A DNA stretch of 64,000 bases from JANQPX01 sp039197065 (GTDB lineage Bacteria; Pseudomonadota; Alphaproteobacteria; Geminicoccales; Geminicoccaceae). The position numbers were made by a program, and so were the translations under genes. Below the pieces are notes generated by a model that made no database searches, was not told the origin of the DNA, and was given only the letters and a program-made list of their open reading frames with translations. The stretch is from assembly GCA_039197065.1 (NCBI GenBank), contig JBCCUL010000033.1:1-64000 (forward strand). Reading direction: 5' to 3'. Shown piece by piece: positions 53,377 to 62,404 of this stretch; within the stretch, counting starts at the first letter, position 1, and the number at the start of each line of letters is the position of its first letter.

Positions 53377-54423
53377 TCAGGTTTGAGCAGCCAGTCCGTT
53401 TCCTTTCTTCCCGTTCTCGACAATATGGGGCGACGCTGGAGCGGTCAGCCTGAGGAAAAGCTCTTCCAGATCCGCCTCCGCCGTCGCGAGATCGCGGATC
53501 TGAAGGCCTTCCCTGCGCACCGCATCCAGAAGTTCGCCGACGCGGGCCTGGCTTGGCCGGTACTGGATGTCCAGATGATGCGGATCGACCAGAACCGCAC
53601 CCAGCGCCTTCAACGCCTCGGGCAGGCGCGCCAACGGCTCGATCGTCGTCACCTTCAACGTCTTCTCGTCCAGCTTTTGAATCAATCCCCTGGTCTCGCC
53701 GCAGGCAACCAGCCGCCCCTGATCGATGATCGCGATCTCGTCGCACATCTCTTCGGCTTCTTCGAGGTAGTGGGTGGTTAGCACCACCGTGACGCCACGA
53801 GCGTTGAGCGCGCGCATGTGGCTCCAGAGACTGCGTCTCAAGTCGACATCGACGCCAGCGGTCGGCTCGTCGAGGATGACGACCGGCGGTTCGTGGATCA
53901 GCGCCTTCGCCACCAGGAGCCGGCGACGCATGCCGCCGGAAAGGCTGCGTGCATAGGCATCCGCCTTGTCGGCAAGCCCTACAGCCTCCAGCACCTCGTC
54001 GACGCGGCGCTCAGATTTCGGCACGCCGTAGAGGCCGGCCTGGATATCCAGGGCCTCGCGCGGCGTGAAGAAGGCATCAAGGTTCAGTTCCTGCGGCACC
54101 ACGCCGATCGAGCGCCGCGCGCGCCTCGGATTGACATCGATATCGAAATTCCAGATGCGCGCCGCCCCCTTGGTCTTCACCACCAGACCCGCAAGGATGT
54201 TAATCAGCGTGGATTTGCCGGCGCCGTTCGGCCCGAGCAGGCCGAAAATCGAGCCTCGGCGGATGCTGAGATCGACGCCTTTCAGCGCCTCCTTCGGCGG
54301 CTGGCTCTTGCTGCCGGCATAGGTCTTGGCAAGGCCCGCGATCTCGATCGCCAGATCGGGCGTGCCGTAACGCGCGGCCACGTCATCACGTCTTTCTTCA
54401 GCAAGAACACCGGCATCGCTCAT
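53377..54423 (-). CDS. ABC transporter ATP-binding protein (ABC-2/DrrA type)
   Basis: 348 residues. Walker A GLLGPNGAGKSTLIN, signature LSGGMRRRLLVAKAL, Walker B VVILDEPTAGVD, and the longer C-terminal domain of DrrA/NodI-type exporters. It would energise export of a lipid, drug or polysaccharide, but the expected ABC-2 permease is missing on both sides: downstream is the TIR-FGE gene, convergent, and upstream an oxidoreductase. Either the permease is elsewhere or it was lost when the neighbouring gene arrived. Confidence 0.88.
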   Translation of the reverse strand: MSDAGVLAEERRDDVAARYGTPDLAIEIAGLAKTYAGSKSQPPKEALKGVDLSIRRGSIFGLLGPNGAGKSTLINILAGLVVKTKGAARIWNFDIDVNPRRARRSIGVVPQELNLDAFFTPREALDIQAGLYGVPKSERRVDEVLEAVGLADKADAYARSLSGGMRRRLLVAKALIHEPPVVILDEPTAGVDVDLRRSLWSHMRALNARGVTVVLTTHYLEEAEEMCDEIAIIDQGRLVACGETRGLIQKLDEKTLKVTTIEPLARLPEALKALGAVLVDPHHLDIQYRPSQARVGELLDAVRREGLQIRDLATAEADLEELFLRLTAPASPHIVENGKKGNGLAAQT

Positions 54424-54428
54424 ATCGA

Positions 54429-55436
54429 TCAGCCCCGTATCTCTTCCCAGCCGCCACGCTCACCGGAGCGATAGAGTGCGTCGATCACCGCCATATTCTT
54501 CACGGCGTCCTCGATCGGGAATTCGAGCTCGGCCTCGCCGCGCACGACGCGAGCGAAGTGCTCGCCCTGAAGCGTATATTGGTTAATGCCTTCGAACGTC
54601 ATCTCCTCCGACGCCTGAAAGCCGCGATGGCTGCCATCGTCGATCAGGAGACGGGACGTCTCATGCTCGAGCGGCGTAAAGGGAATGTCGAGCTCCATCC
54701 GCCCCTCGGTGCCAAGGATCAGGACGCGCTGCTTTGCGGTCAGCTGGGTCGAGCAGACGAACTGCGCCTGCCCCTCGGGAAAATCCAGGATCGCCGATGC
54801 CAGGCGGTCGGTCTGAAAATCCGGATCCTGTTCGATCAGCGCCAGGGCGCGCACCGGCTCGTCCGCGAACAGATAGCGCGCGGTGACGATCGGATAGCAG
54901 CCGATGTCGTAAATCCCGCCGCCGCCGATATCCGCCTGATTGCGCACATTGTCCGGGTCCCGATTCATATAGCTGAAGACGGCCTGAAGGGCACGAAGCC
55001 TGCCGATCCGTCCGCTCTGCAAGACTTTTCGCGCCTGCTGCCATTGGGGATGGTGGCGAACCATGAACGCCTCGGCGACCACGACGCCGGCCCGGTCACG
55101 CGCCTCGATCAGGGATGCCGCCTCATCGGCGTCGAGCGCGATCGGCTTTTCACAAAGAATATGCTTGCCGGCATCAGCCGCCTTGATCGAGACCGGCACA
55201 TGCAGGTGGTTGGGAAGCGGGTTGTAGACGGCTTCGATTTCGGGATCGGCGAGTAAGGCTTCATAGCTGCCATAAGCCTTGGGGATCCCGAGCTTCTTGG
55301 CGACGTCGCGGGCCTGGTCCAGATCACGAGACGCAATCGCCTCGATAGAAACGGCATTGCCCTTCTGCATCGCGGGTATGACCCGCTGAAGGCCGATCCT
55401 TGCCGTGCTGATAACGCCGAACCTTACCGGCTGCAT
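54429..55436 (-). CDS. Gfo/Idh/MocA-family oxidoreductase
   Basis: 335 residues. N-terminal Rossmann domain FGVISTARIGLQRVIPAM, the family motif CEKPIALDADEA (catalytic Lys), and the C-terminal open sheet with YDIGCYPI. NAD(P)-dependent oxidation of a sugar or related polyol is the usual role; substrate unknown. It ends 5 nt before the ABC ATPase start, so the two are probably co-transcribed. Confidence 0.9.
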   Translation of the reverse strand: MQPVRFGVISTARIGLQRVIPAMQKGNAVSIEAIASRDLDQARDVAKKLGIPKAYGSYEALLADPEIEAVYNPLPNHLHVPVSIKAADAGKHILCEKPIALDADEAASLIEARDRAGVVVAEAFMVRHHPQWQQARKVLQSGRIGRLRALQAVFSYMNRDPDNVRNQADIGGGGIYDIGCYPIVTARYLFADEPVRALALIEQDPDFQTDRLASAILDFPEGQAQFVCSTQLTAKQRVLILGTEGRMELDIPFTPLEHETSRLLIDDGSHRGFQASEEMTFEGINQYTLQGEHFARVVRGEAELEFPIEDAVKNMAVIDALYRSGERGGWEEIRG

Positions 55437-55547
55437 GCATCCCTCCAGACTGATGAACCGTCAGTCTTAGAGGTGATCGCGCGCATTCGCCAGAGCGCCC
55501 GGGCGATCGATCCTGGCGCGTCGTCAAACCACTGAGGCGGACGAACT

Positions 55548-56162
55548 CTATGAAGAGTCGCGGCCTGAAAGGGTTTCGAAGATCACCAGACAAGCATTCT
55601 GCTTCTTGCCGTCCTCTTCTTTGGCAAGACCGATTGCGGTAGCCTGGGACGTACGCACCCGGCCCGGCGAGACATAGGTCGCGTTGAACCGCTCCTCCCG
55701 CGATCCCTCGTCGAAGATCCGGCGCCACATGGTGTTCATGCCGGGACCGCGAAGAATCATCAGATTGTCGAGCCTCTGTCCGAGCATCGCCTGCGGATCG
55801 ATGTTCAGCCAGGCGACGAAGGCATGGTTGGCGCGCCTGACCTCGCGCTCGTTCGACAAGAGCAGACAAGGCATCGGACAGGCATCGAGAACCCGGGTCA
55901 GATCGGCGCTGTTGCCGGCAAGCCTGAGCTTTTCCAGATCCTGGTCGAGGCCCTGGGCGCGCAGCTGCGCATGAATCAGCGCAAAAGTGCGCAGCGTCGA
56001 GGCAAGGTTCGTGCGCTCGGGCGTCGCATCGGCGATGTCGTTCACCAGCCGCGAGACTCGTATCGAACGGCTGTCGGCGACCTCTTTCAGGTAATTCCAG
56101 AATTCCTGCTCCAGCTTGATCGAGGTGCGAACCTCGCCTACTCGCATGGTCTTCCGAATCAT
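55548..56162 (-). CDS. Ribbon-helix-helix plus PAS-like regulator
   Basis: 204 residues from ATG 56162 (an upstream ATG at 56375 would add 71 unlikely residues). The N-terminus RTSIKLEQEFWNYLKEVADSR and VSRLVNDI form the RHH_4-type DNA-binding domain that usually stands alone; here a PAS-like domain follows (LDACPMPCLLLSNEREVRRANHAFVAWLN, then NATYVSPGRVRTSQATAIGL and NACLVIFETL). A sensory input on a RHH repressor is unusual. It diverges from the RTX-protein gene across 175 nt, which it may control. Confidence 0.75.
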   Translation of the reverse strand: MIRKTMRVGEVRTSIKLEQEFWNYLKEVADSRSIRVSRLVNDIADATPERTNLASTLRTFALIHAQLRAQGLDQDLEKLRLAGNSADLTRVLDACPMPCLLLSNEREVRRANHAFVAWLNIDPQAMLGQRLDNLMILRGPGMNTMWRRIFDEGSREERFNATYVSPGRVRTSQATAIGLAKEEDGKKQNACLVIFETLSGRDSS

Positions 56163-56336
56163 AAGGCCAGCTGATCCATGATCACCCTCTGTACGTACTA
56201 TGATACTGCATAATCGCTTGCTTCGGAATTGTTCTGATAAACGACGTAAATTAAAATTTAGGTAACAAAACTCGCGTAAAAGAAACTTTGAGGAGACCGT
56301 CGGGGTTACCCTTACGCCTTCTGCATGGAGTTCTTT

Positions 56337-59090
56337 ATGGCGAGAAACCTTGAAAATCCGGGCGTTGCCGATCATGAGGCGCAGCGCGACCAGGATCCCA
56401 ACGCCTTCATTAAAAATGCGCAGCAGGGTGATGGTTCTTCGACGACGTCACCCACCTTCGGCGCCGAGGGCAACGCCTTTCTCGCAGCCGCAGACGACTG
56501 TGCCGTAACCGATCAGCAGACGGTGCTTCGCCTGCCGGTACTGCAAAACGATGCACGCGGTGAGGGTCAAGAGATCGAGATCGTCTCCGTCTCTCAACCG
56601 GCAAGCGGTCGCGCGTCGATCGCCCCGGACGGCACCATCAATTTCGCGCCTGACCAGCCGGGCCATCAGGAAATCAGTTACATCGTCAGTGACGCGGATG
56701 GCGTCACGACCGAGGCCAAGGCTCACGTGTTCGTCAATCCCGAAGGCGGGGCCATCGCTCAGCCGGTTCTTGACAGCGCCGATCCGACCAAGCTGTCCGA
56801 GGTGGCCAAGTCCTGTGTCGATGGCATGGCGCTCGATATCGCGAGGCTGGCCGGCGATCAGATCGTCGTCGAGTCACCCGAGCCCGGTCAGCGGGTCCAG
56901 GTTGCTGCGGCTCCCGGCCAGCAGATCGATATTCAGGACCCAGCCTTCATCCAGGCGAAATTTCTCAATGTCGACGGCGGCCTCTTGATGATCTCGGAAG
57001 ACGGCCGGATGATCTTTCTCGACGGCTTCACAACAGCGTCGGCAGATGCCAACCCTGTCACCCTGTCGATCGGCGGCAGTAACCCGGTCCTCGGTGAAAG
57101 CGTCCTCGAATTTGCGCTGAACGCCGATGAGGTCACGCCCTCTCTGCAGACCGCAGAGGCCACGCTCGGGGACCTGGCCGAACTTCTGCAGCCGGCAGCC
57201 GGCCAGGCCCATGGAGGCGGCGCCGGTTTCTCACGTTTCGATCCCGGCAATATCGGCACCGGTCTCGATGAGATCGGCCCTCAAGCGCCGACCGCGCTCG
57301 GCTTCGCTTCGCCGGAGATCATCCTGGAGAGCCCGCTGGATTCCGAGCTGTCGCCGCTTGGCGACGACATTGCGACCATCGATCCGTTCATTCCGCGTGA
57401 TCCCAACGACCCGAGCGATCCTGGAGGGCCGGGGGACCAGGCCAATCAAGCGCCGACGGTCAGCATCAGCGCGAACATCTCGGTGGAGATCGGCGAGGTT
57501 ACCAATGGCGGCCAGACATTTGTCAGCGCGCGCCCCCTCCCCGACCTTGACGAGGGTCGGCCCGTCACCGGATCCGGCGTGAATGGTGTCGATAGCGGCA
57601 ATCTCGTGATCGGCAATGGTGGCGATACCGCCATCATTTTCCGCGATGAGGTCGCTCTCTTCAAAAACAGTGTCGGCGTTTATCTGATCGGCGAAAACGG
57701 AGAAATGCTCGATCCCAAGCTCGCCTTTTTCGCCGTCGAGCATGCAGAGCCCTTCTTCGATGAGAACGGCGTTCAGCAGCACGCCTTCATTCGCCCCGGC
57801 GGTGGACCGCTTAGCCCTGGCGATCAGGTGCTCCTGAGCGAGCTCTATCCTGATCTCGATCTTGAGCCCGGCACCGAGTTCGGCGTGTTCTTGGTCGTGG
57901 ATGGCGGCGGCACCGGACAGATCGAAGGCGACGAAACCTTCGCATTCCAGAACGCGGACGGCGATCCGGCGACCGTCTTCGACAGCGATCCGCCGACCTT
58001 TCTCGCCAATGGCGAACCAATCGACATCAACGTCTATCACGTGGTCGATACAGGCTCGCCAAACGGCGGCTCCAACGATCTCAACCCCAACGGCAAGGGG
58101 CAGGCCATCTCGGGGCTGGTTGACGAAGGCGCTGGCCTGACCATTGCTTTCGAGGATGTTGAACGCGGCCTCGGCGACGATGACTTCAACGACACGGTGA
58201 TCGACGTTTTGCCGATTCCGGACGCTGTCTCCAGCCTGCCCTTTGTCAATGTGGACATTGCGATCGACACGACGATCGACGACGTCGATGACGTCAATCT
58301 CACGCGTGCGGTCGTCGAAATCTCTAGCGGCGCCGAACCAGGCGACGTTCTCGAACTGACCTCCTCCCTGGAAGGCACCGGCATCACGCTGGTCGAGGAC
58401 GGCAGCGCCGGACGGCTGGTGCTTGAAGGCACGGGCTCGATCGCTGACTACCAAGAAGCGCTCCGAGGTCTGCAGTTCGGCTTCGGCAGCGGCGACGGTG
58501 AACGGGAGATCAGCTTCCAAGTGGTCGACGAAGCCGGCAATGCCAGCAACACGGAGATCGTCACCATCAGCCCGACGGCGCTTACCGCTGATATCGGCAC
58601 CGAAGGTGACGATACCCTCGCTGGCGAAGACGGGGTTAACAATGCGATTGCCGGCCGTGGCGGCAATGACAGTCTTTTCGGCGACAGCGGCAACGACATC
58701 ATCGATGGCGGTCTCGGCGATGATTTTCTCTTCGGCGATGCCGGTGATGACATTCTGATCGGCGGCCCCGGCGCCGATGTTATCAATGGCGGTGATGGCG
58801 CGGACGAGCATCGATATTTCTCGATCACCGAGCGTGGCGATCGAATCGAAGGCTTCAACGCCGAAGAAGGCGACGTGCTGAACTTCGGCGACCTCCTTGG
58901 CAACGATGGCGGCCAGGGCAATGTCGAAGACTTCATTCGCTTCAACCAGGTCGGCAACAACATTGAAATCAGCATCGACGTCGACGGATCAGGCAGCGAT
59001 TTCGCCTTCGTCCCCTACGTTACGCTGGTCGATCCGGTTGGCGTCACCTCCGTTGAAGAGGCGGCCAACAACGGCACCATCATCAGCTGA
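56337..59090 (+). CDS. RTX-type secreted protein with cadherin-like and DUF4114 domains
   Basis: 917 residues from ATG 56337, chosen because GGAG lies 6 nt upstream (an ATG at 56325 is in frame). No Sec signal, as expected for type I secretion. Order: acidic N-terminus; a cadherin/Ig-like module (LQNDARGEGQEIEIVSVSQP, then INFAPDQPGHQEISYIVSD); a long acidic linker; DUF4114-like region (AFFAVEHAEPFFDENGVQQH, GLTIAFEDVERGLGDDDFND); and calcium-binding nonapeptides (GRGGNDSLFGDSGNDIIDGG) near residues 775-830, then a C-terminal type I secretion part. Probably a surface or biofilm adhesin. No T1SS exporter genes are in the window. Confidence 0.88.
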   Translation: MARNLENPGVADHEAQRDQDPNAFIKNAQQGDGSSTTSPTFGAEGNAFLAAADDCAVTDQQTVLRLPVLQNDARGEGQEIEIVSVSQPASGRASIAPDGTINFAPDQPGHQEISYIVSDADGVTTEAKAHVFVNPEGGAIAQPVLDSADPTKLSEVAKSCVDGMALDIARLAGDQIVVESPEPGQRVQVAAAPGQQIDIQDPAFIQAKFLNVDGGLLMISEDGRMIFLDGFTTASADANPVTLSIGGSNPVLGESVLEFALNADEVTPSLQTAEATLGDLAELLQPAAGQAHGGGAGFSRFDPGNIGTGLDEIGPQAPTALGFASPEIILESPLDSELSPLGDDIATIDPFIPRDPNDPSDPGGPGDQANQAPTVSISANISVEIGEVTNGGQTFVSARPLPDLDEGRPVTGSGVNGVDSGNLVIGNGGDTAIIFRDEVALFKNSVGVYLIGENGEMLDPKLAFFAVEHAEPFFDENGVQQHAFIRPGGGPLSPGDQVLLSELYPDLDLEPGTEFGVFLVVDGGGTGQIEGDETFAFQNADGDPATVFDSDPPTFLANGEPIDINVYHVVDTGSPNGGSNDLNPNGKGQAISGLVDEGAGLTIAFEDVERGLGDDDFNDTVIDVLPIPDAVSSLPFVNVDIAIDTTIDDVDDVNLTRAVVEISSGAEPGDVLELTSSLEGTGITLVEDGSAGRLVLEGTGSIADYQEALRGLQFGFGSGDGEREISFQVVDEAGNASNTEIVTISPTALTADIGTEGDDTLAGEDGVNNAIAGRGGNDSLFGDSGNDIIDGGLGDDFLFGDAGDDILIGGPGADVINGGDGADEHRYFSITERGDRIEGFNAEEGDVLNFGDLLGNDGGQGNVEDFIRFNQVGNNIEISIDVDGSGSDFAFVPYVTLVDPVGVTSVEEAANNGTIIS

Positions 59091-59105
59091 CAGGATCGAA
59101 AAAGC

Positions 59106-59141
59106 GTCAGGGCCGGATGCGGAATCGCATCCGGCCCTGAC
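59106..59141. terminator. Strong hairpin after the RTX gene
   Basis: Perfect 16-bp stem with loop GAAT, 15 nt after the stop. On the plus strand an A5 run precedes it and no T-run follows, while on the minus strand TTTTTC follows, so it may stop transcription coming from the right as well. Confidence 0.7.
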
Positions 59142-59243
59142 CTCAAATGGCTGGCGCTTGCGAACGCTGGAGCGGTCGGCTACAACCGGCGGGCCTACAG
59201 CTCCAACCTTCTCTCTTCGCAACCAAGGCGACAGTTTTCAATC

Positions 59244-60191
59244 ATGGCGCGAAAAAAAATTGCACTTATCGGTGCTGGCCAGATCGGCGGCACCCTTGCC
59301 CTTCTCGCTGGTCAGAAGCAATTAGGGGATGTCGTCCTCTTCGATATCGTCGAGGACATGCCGGCCGGCAAAGCGTTGGATCTGGTCGAAGCCTCGCCGG
59401 TTGAAGGCTTCAATGCCCATGTGGGCGGCACCAACGACTATGGGGAGGCGCTCAGCGGCGCCGACGTCGTTATCGTTACGGCGGGCATCCCGCGAAAGCC
59501 GGGCATGAGCCGCGACGACCTGATCGCGACCAATGCCGGTGTGATCAAAACCGTCGCCGGCAACATCAAGCAGCATTGCCCCGATGCCTTCGTCATCGTC
59601 ATCACCAACCCGCTGGATGCCATGGTCTGGGCCATGCAAAAGGCAAGCGGGTTGCCGCCAGCCAAGATCGTCGGCATGGCCGGCGTGCTCGATTCAGCGC
59701 GTTTTCGCTATTTTCTCGCCGAAGAGTTCAATGTGTCGGTCGAAGACGTCAGCGCCTTCGTGCTGGGCGGACATGGCGACACGATGGTGCCGCTTACCCG
59801 CTACTCGACCGTCGGCGGCATCCCGCTGCCGGATCTGGTCAAAATGGGCTGGACCAGCCAGGACCGACTTGATGCGATCGTTCAGCGAACCCGGGATGGC
59901 GGTGCGGAAATCGTCAAGCTGCTGAAAACCGGTTCTGCCTTCTATGCGCCGGCGGCCTCGGCCATTCAGATGGCGGAAGCCTATCTCCTCGACCAGAAAC
60001 GCGTGCTTCCCTGCGCCGCCCATCTCGACGGGCAGTATGGCGTCAGCGGCTTTTACGTCGGCGTGCCGACCGTCATCGGCGCCGGCGGTGTCGAGCGAAT
60101 CGTCGAGATCGAACTGAACCCAGAGGAACGGGCAGCGTTCGACAAGTCTGTCGAAGCCGTTGAAAGTCTATGTGCAGCCGTACAGATGTGA
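59244..60191 (+). CDS. mdh: Malate dehydrogenase
   Basis: 315 residues of the LDH-like bacterial MDH group. NAD loop IGAGQIGGTLA, substrate-binding IPRKPGMSRDDL, ITNPLDAMVW, the catalytic His in GGHGDTMVP. It oxidises malate to oxaloacetate in the TCA cycle. First gene of the mdh-sucC-sucD-sucA order typical of rhizobia; 82 nt to sucC. Confidence 0.96.
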   Translation: MARKKIALIGAGQIGGTLALLAGQKQLGDVVLFDIVEDMPAGKALDLVEASPVEGFNAHVGGTNDYGEALSGADVVIVTAGIPRKPGMSRDDLIATNAGVIKTVAGNIKQHCPDAFVIVITNPLDAMVWAMQKASGLPPAKIVGMAGVLDSARFRYFLAEEFNVSVEDVSAFVLGGHGDTMVPLTRYSTVGGIPLPDLVKMGWTSQDRLDAIVQRTRDGGAEIVKLLKTGSAFYAPAASAIQMAEAYLLDQKRVLPCAAHLDGQYGVSGFYVGVPTVIGAGGVERIVEIELNPEERAAFDKSVEAVESLCAAVQM

Positions 60192-60273
60192 GGTGCGGCT
60201 TTAGAACCGCCCGCGCCTTTGTCGTTGACGTCGGGGCCGGACGTTCGAGCCGGCTCGACGGATCGGGTCATCG

Positions 60274-61443
60274 ATGAATATTCACGAGTATCAGGCCAAG
60301 ACGCTCCTGAAGGAATACGGCGTCAACGTGTTGCGCGGCCAGGTCGCCTACACACCTGAGGAGGCCGAAGCAGCCGCCAAAAAGCTCGGCGGCCCGGTAT
60401 GGGTCGTTAAGGCGCAGATCCACGCCGGCGGCCGCGGCAAGGGAGGCGGCGTCAAGCTCGCAAAGTCAATCGAAGATGTGCGGCAACTGGCCGAAGACAT
60501 GCTCGGCATGACGCTGGTCACCCACCAGACCGGCGCCGAAGGCAAGGAAGTCCGGCGCCTCTTCATCGAAGATGGCTGCGATATCGCCAAAGAGCTCTAT
60601 CTTGGCATGGTGATCGATCGTGAAACGTCACGTGTGACGTTCATGGCGTCGACCGAGGGCGGCATGGACATCGAGGACGTTGCCGCCAAGACGCCGGAAA
60701 AGATCAAGATGGTCAGCATCGACCCGGCGATCGGCTTTCAGTCCTTCCATGGCCGGCAGATTGCCTTTGCCCTCGATCTCGACGGCAAGCAGATCAACAA
60801 GGCGGTCGCCTTCATGAGCGGCCTGTATCGCGCCGTGATCGAACGCGATGTCTCGCTTGTCGAAATCAATCCTCTGGTGGTGACGGCCGACGGCGACCTC
60901 GTGGCGCTCGACGCGAAGATGAACTTCGACAGCAATGCCCTCTACCGTCAACCACGCGTCGCCGAGCTGCGTGATCTCGATGAGGAGGATCAGCACGAGA
61001 TCGAGGCGAGCCGCCATGATCTCAACTACATCAAGCTTGATGGCAGCATCGGCTGCATGGTGAACGGCGCCGGCCTCGCCATGGCGACGATGGACATCAT
61101 CAAGCTTTACGGCAGCTCGCCTGCGAACTTTCTCGATGTCGGCGGCGGCGCCACCAAGGAGCGCGTCACCGCCGCCTTCAAGCTGCTGCTTTCCGATCCC
61201 AAGGTCGAAGGCGTCCTGGTGAATATCTTCGGCGGGATCATGCGCTGCGATGTGATCGCCGAGGGCGTCGTCGCGGCTGCACGCGAAGTGAATGTCGGCG
61301 TGCCGCTGGTGGTCAGGCTGGAGGGCACCAATGTCGAGCTTGGCAAGCAAATCCTGAACGACTCCGGACTCGCCATCACGGCGGCGAGCGATCTCGGAGA
61401 CGCCGCCGAGAAGATCGTCAATGCCGTGAAGAAGGCGGCCTGA
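60274..61443 (+). CDS. sucC: Succinyl-CoA synthetase beta subunit
   Basis: 389 residues, standard length. ATP-grasp N-terminus MNIHEYQAKTLLKEYGV, WVVKAQIHAGGRGKGGGVKL, and the C-terminal ligase part GGGATKERVTAAFKLL and FGGIMRCDVIAEG. With SucD it makes ATP or GTP from succinyl-CoA. Its TGA overlaps the sucD ATG by one nucleotide. Confidence 0.97.
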   Translation: MNIHEYQAKTLLKEYGVNVLRGQVAYTPEEAEAAAKKLGGPVWVVKAQIHAGGRGKGGGVKLAKSIEDVRQLAEDMLGMTLVTHQTGAEGKEVRRLFIEDGCDIAKELYLGMVIDRETSRVTFMASTEGGMDIEDVAAKTPEKIKMVSIDPAIGFQSFHGRQIAFALDLDGKQINKAVAFMSGLYRAVIERDVSLVEINPLVVTADGDLVALDAKMNFDSNALYRQPRVAELRDLDEEDQHEIEASRHDLNYIKLDGSIGCMVNGAGLAMATMDIIKLYGSSPANFLDVGGGATKERVTAAFKLLLSDPKVEGVLVNIFGGIMRCDVIAEGVVAAAREVNVGVPLVVRLEGTNVELGKQILNDSGLAITAASDLGDAAEKIVNAVKKAA

Positions 61444-62318
61444 TGTCGGTTCTCGTCGATAAGGACACGCGCGTCATCTGCCAGGGATTTACCGGCGCAC
61501 AAGGCACCTTTCACTCCGAGCAGGCGATCGCTTACGGCACCAGAATGGTCGGCGGCGTAACCCCGGGCAAGGGCGGCGCCACCCATCTGGGACTGCCGGT
61601 ATTCGATACCGTGGCCGACGCCGTTGAGGCGACCGAGGCCGATGCCTCGGTGATCTATGTGCCGGCAGCCTTCGCGGCAGACGCCATTCTCGAGGCGATC
61701 GACGCCGAAGTCGGCTTGATCGTCTGCATCACCGAAGGCATTCCCGTGCTCGATATGGTCAAGGTCAAACGCGCCTTGATCGGCTCGACTTCGAGACTGA
61801 TCGGCCCCAATTGCCCGGGCGTGATCACGCCTGACGGCTGCAAGATCGGCATCATGCCCGGCCACATTCATCAGCGCGGCAAGATCGGCATCGTCTCCAG
61901 GTCCGGCACCCTTACCTATGAAGCCGTCGCGCAAACGACGGCGGCGGATCTCGGTCAAAGCACCTGCATCGGTATCGGCGGCGATCCGGTCAACGGCACC
62001 AGTTTCGTCGACTGCCTGAAGATGTTTGTCGAAGATAAGGAAACCGAAGGCATCGTCATGATCGGCGAGATCGGTGGGACAGCGGAAGAAGAAGGAGCCG
62101 CTTTTCTGAAGGCATCAGGCACGAAGAAGCCGGTTGTCGGCTTCATCGCCGGCCGCACGGCGCCGCCAGGACGGCGGATGGGCCATGCCGGCGCCATCAT
62201 CGCCGGCGGCAAGGGCGGCGCCGAAGAAAAGATGGCGGCCATGCGCGATGCCGGCATCCACGTGGCCGACAGTCCGGCGACCCTTGGCAAGACGATGCAG
62301 GAAGCCATGGACGGATGA
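61443..62318 (+). CDS. sucD: Succinyl-CoA synthetase alpha subunit
   Basis: 291 residues. CoA-binding domain CQGFTGAQGTFHSEQAI, GVTPGKGGATHLGLPVF, IGPNCPGVITPDGCKIG, and the phosphohistidine loop GRTAPPGRRMGHAGAI. Partner of SucC, coupled by a one-base stop/start overlap. 86 nt to sucA. Confidence 0.97.
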   Translation: MSVLVDKDTRVICQGFTGAQGTFHSEQAIAYGTRMVGGVTPGKGGATHLGLPVFDTVADAVEATEADASVIYVPAAFAADAILEAIDAEVGLIVCITEGIPVLDMVKVKRALIGSTSRLIGPNCPGVITPDGCKIGIMPGHIHQRGKIGIVSRSGTLTYEAVAQTTAADLGQSTCIGIGGDPVNGTSFVDCLKMFVEDKETEGIVMIGEIGGTAEEEGAAFLKASGTKKPVVGFIAGRTAPPGRRMGHAGAIIAGGKGGAEEKMAAMRDAGIHVADSPATLGKTMQEAMDG

Positions 62319-62404
62319 GAAAATATTAACCAATTTGGTTTAGGTTAAGACAGGATGGGGCCGGCATTGGGCCTGGCTCGCTCAACTTGATGCAGTGCTG
62401 ATCG

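Noticed and set aside
57231..58811. 526-residue open frame on the minus strand
   Set aside because: Antisense to the RTX gene; Ala/Val/Asp-rich reverse reading of acidic repeats.
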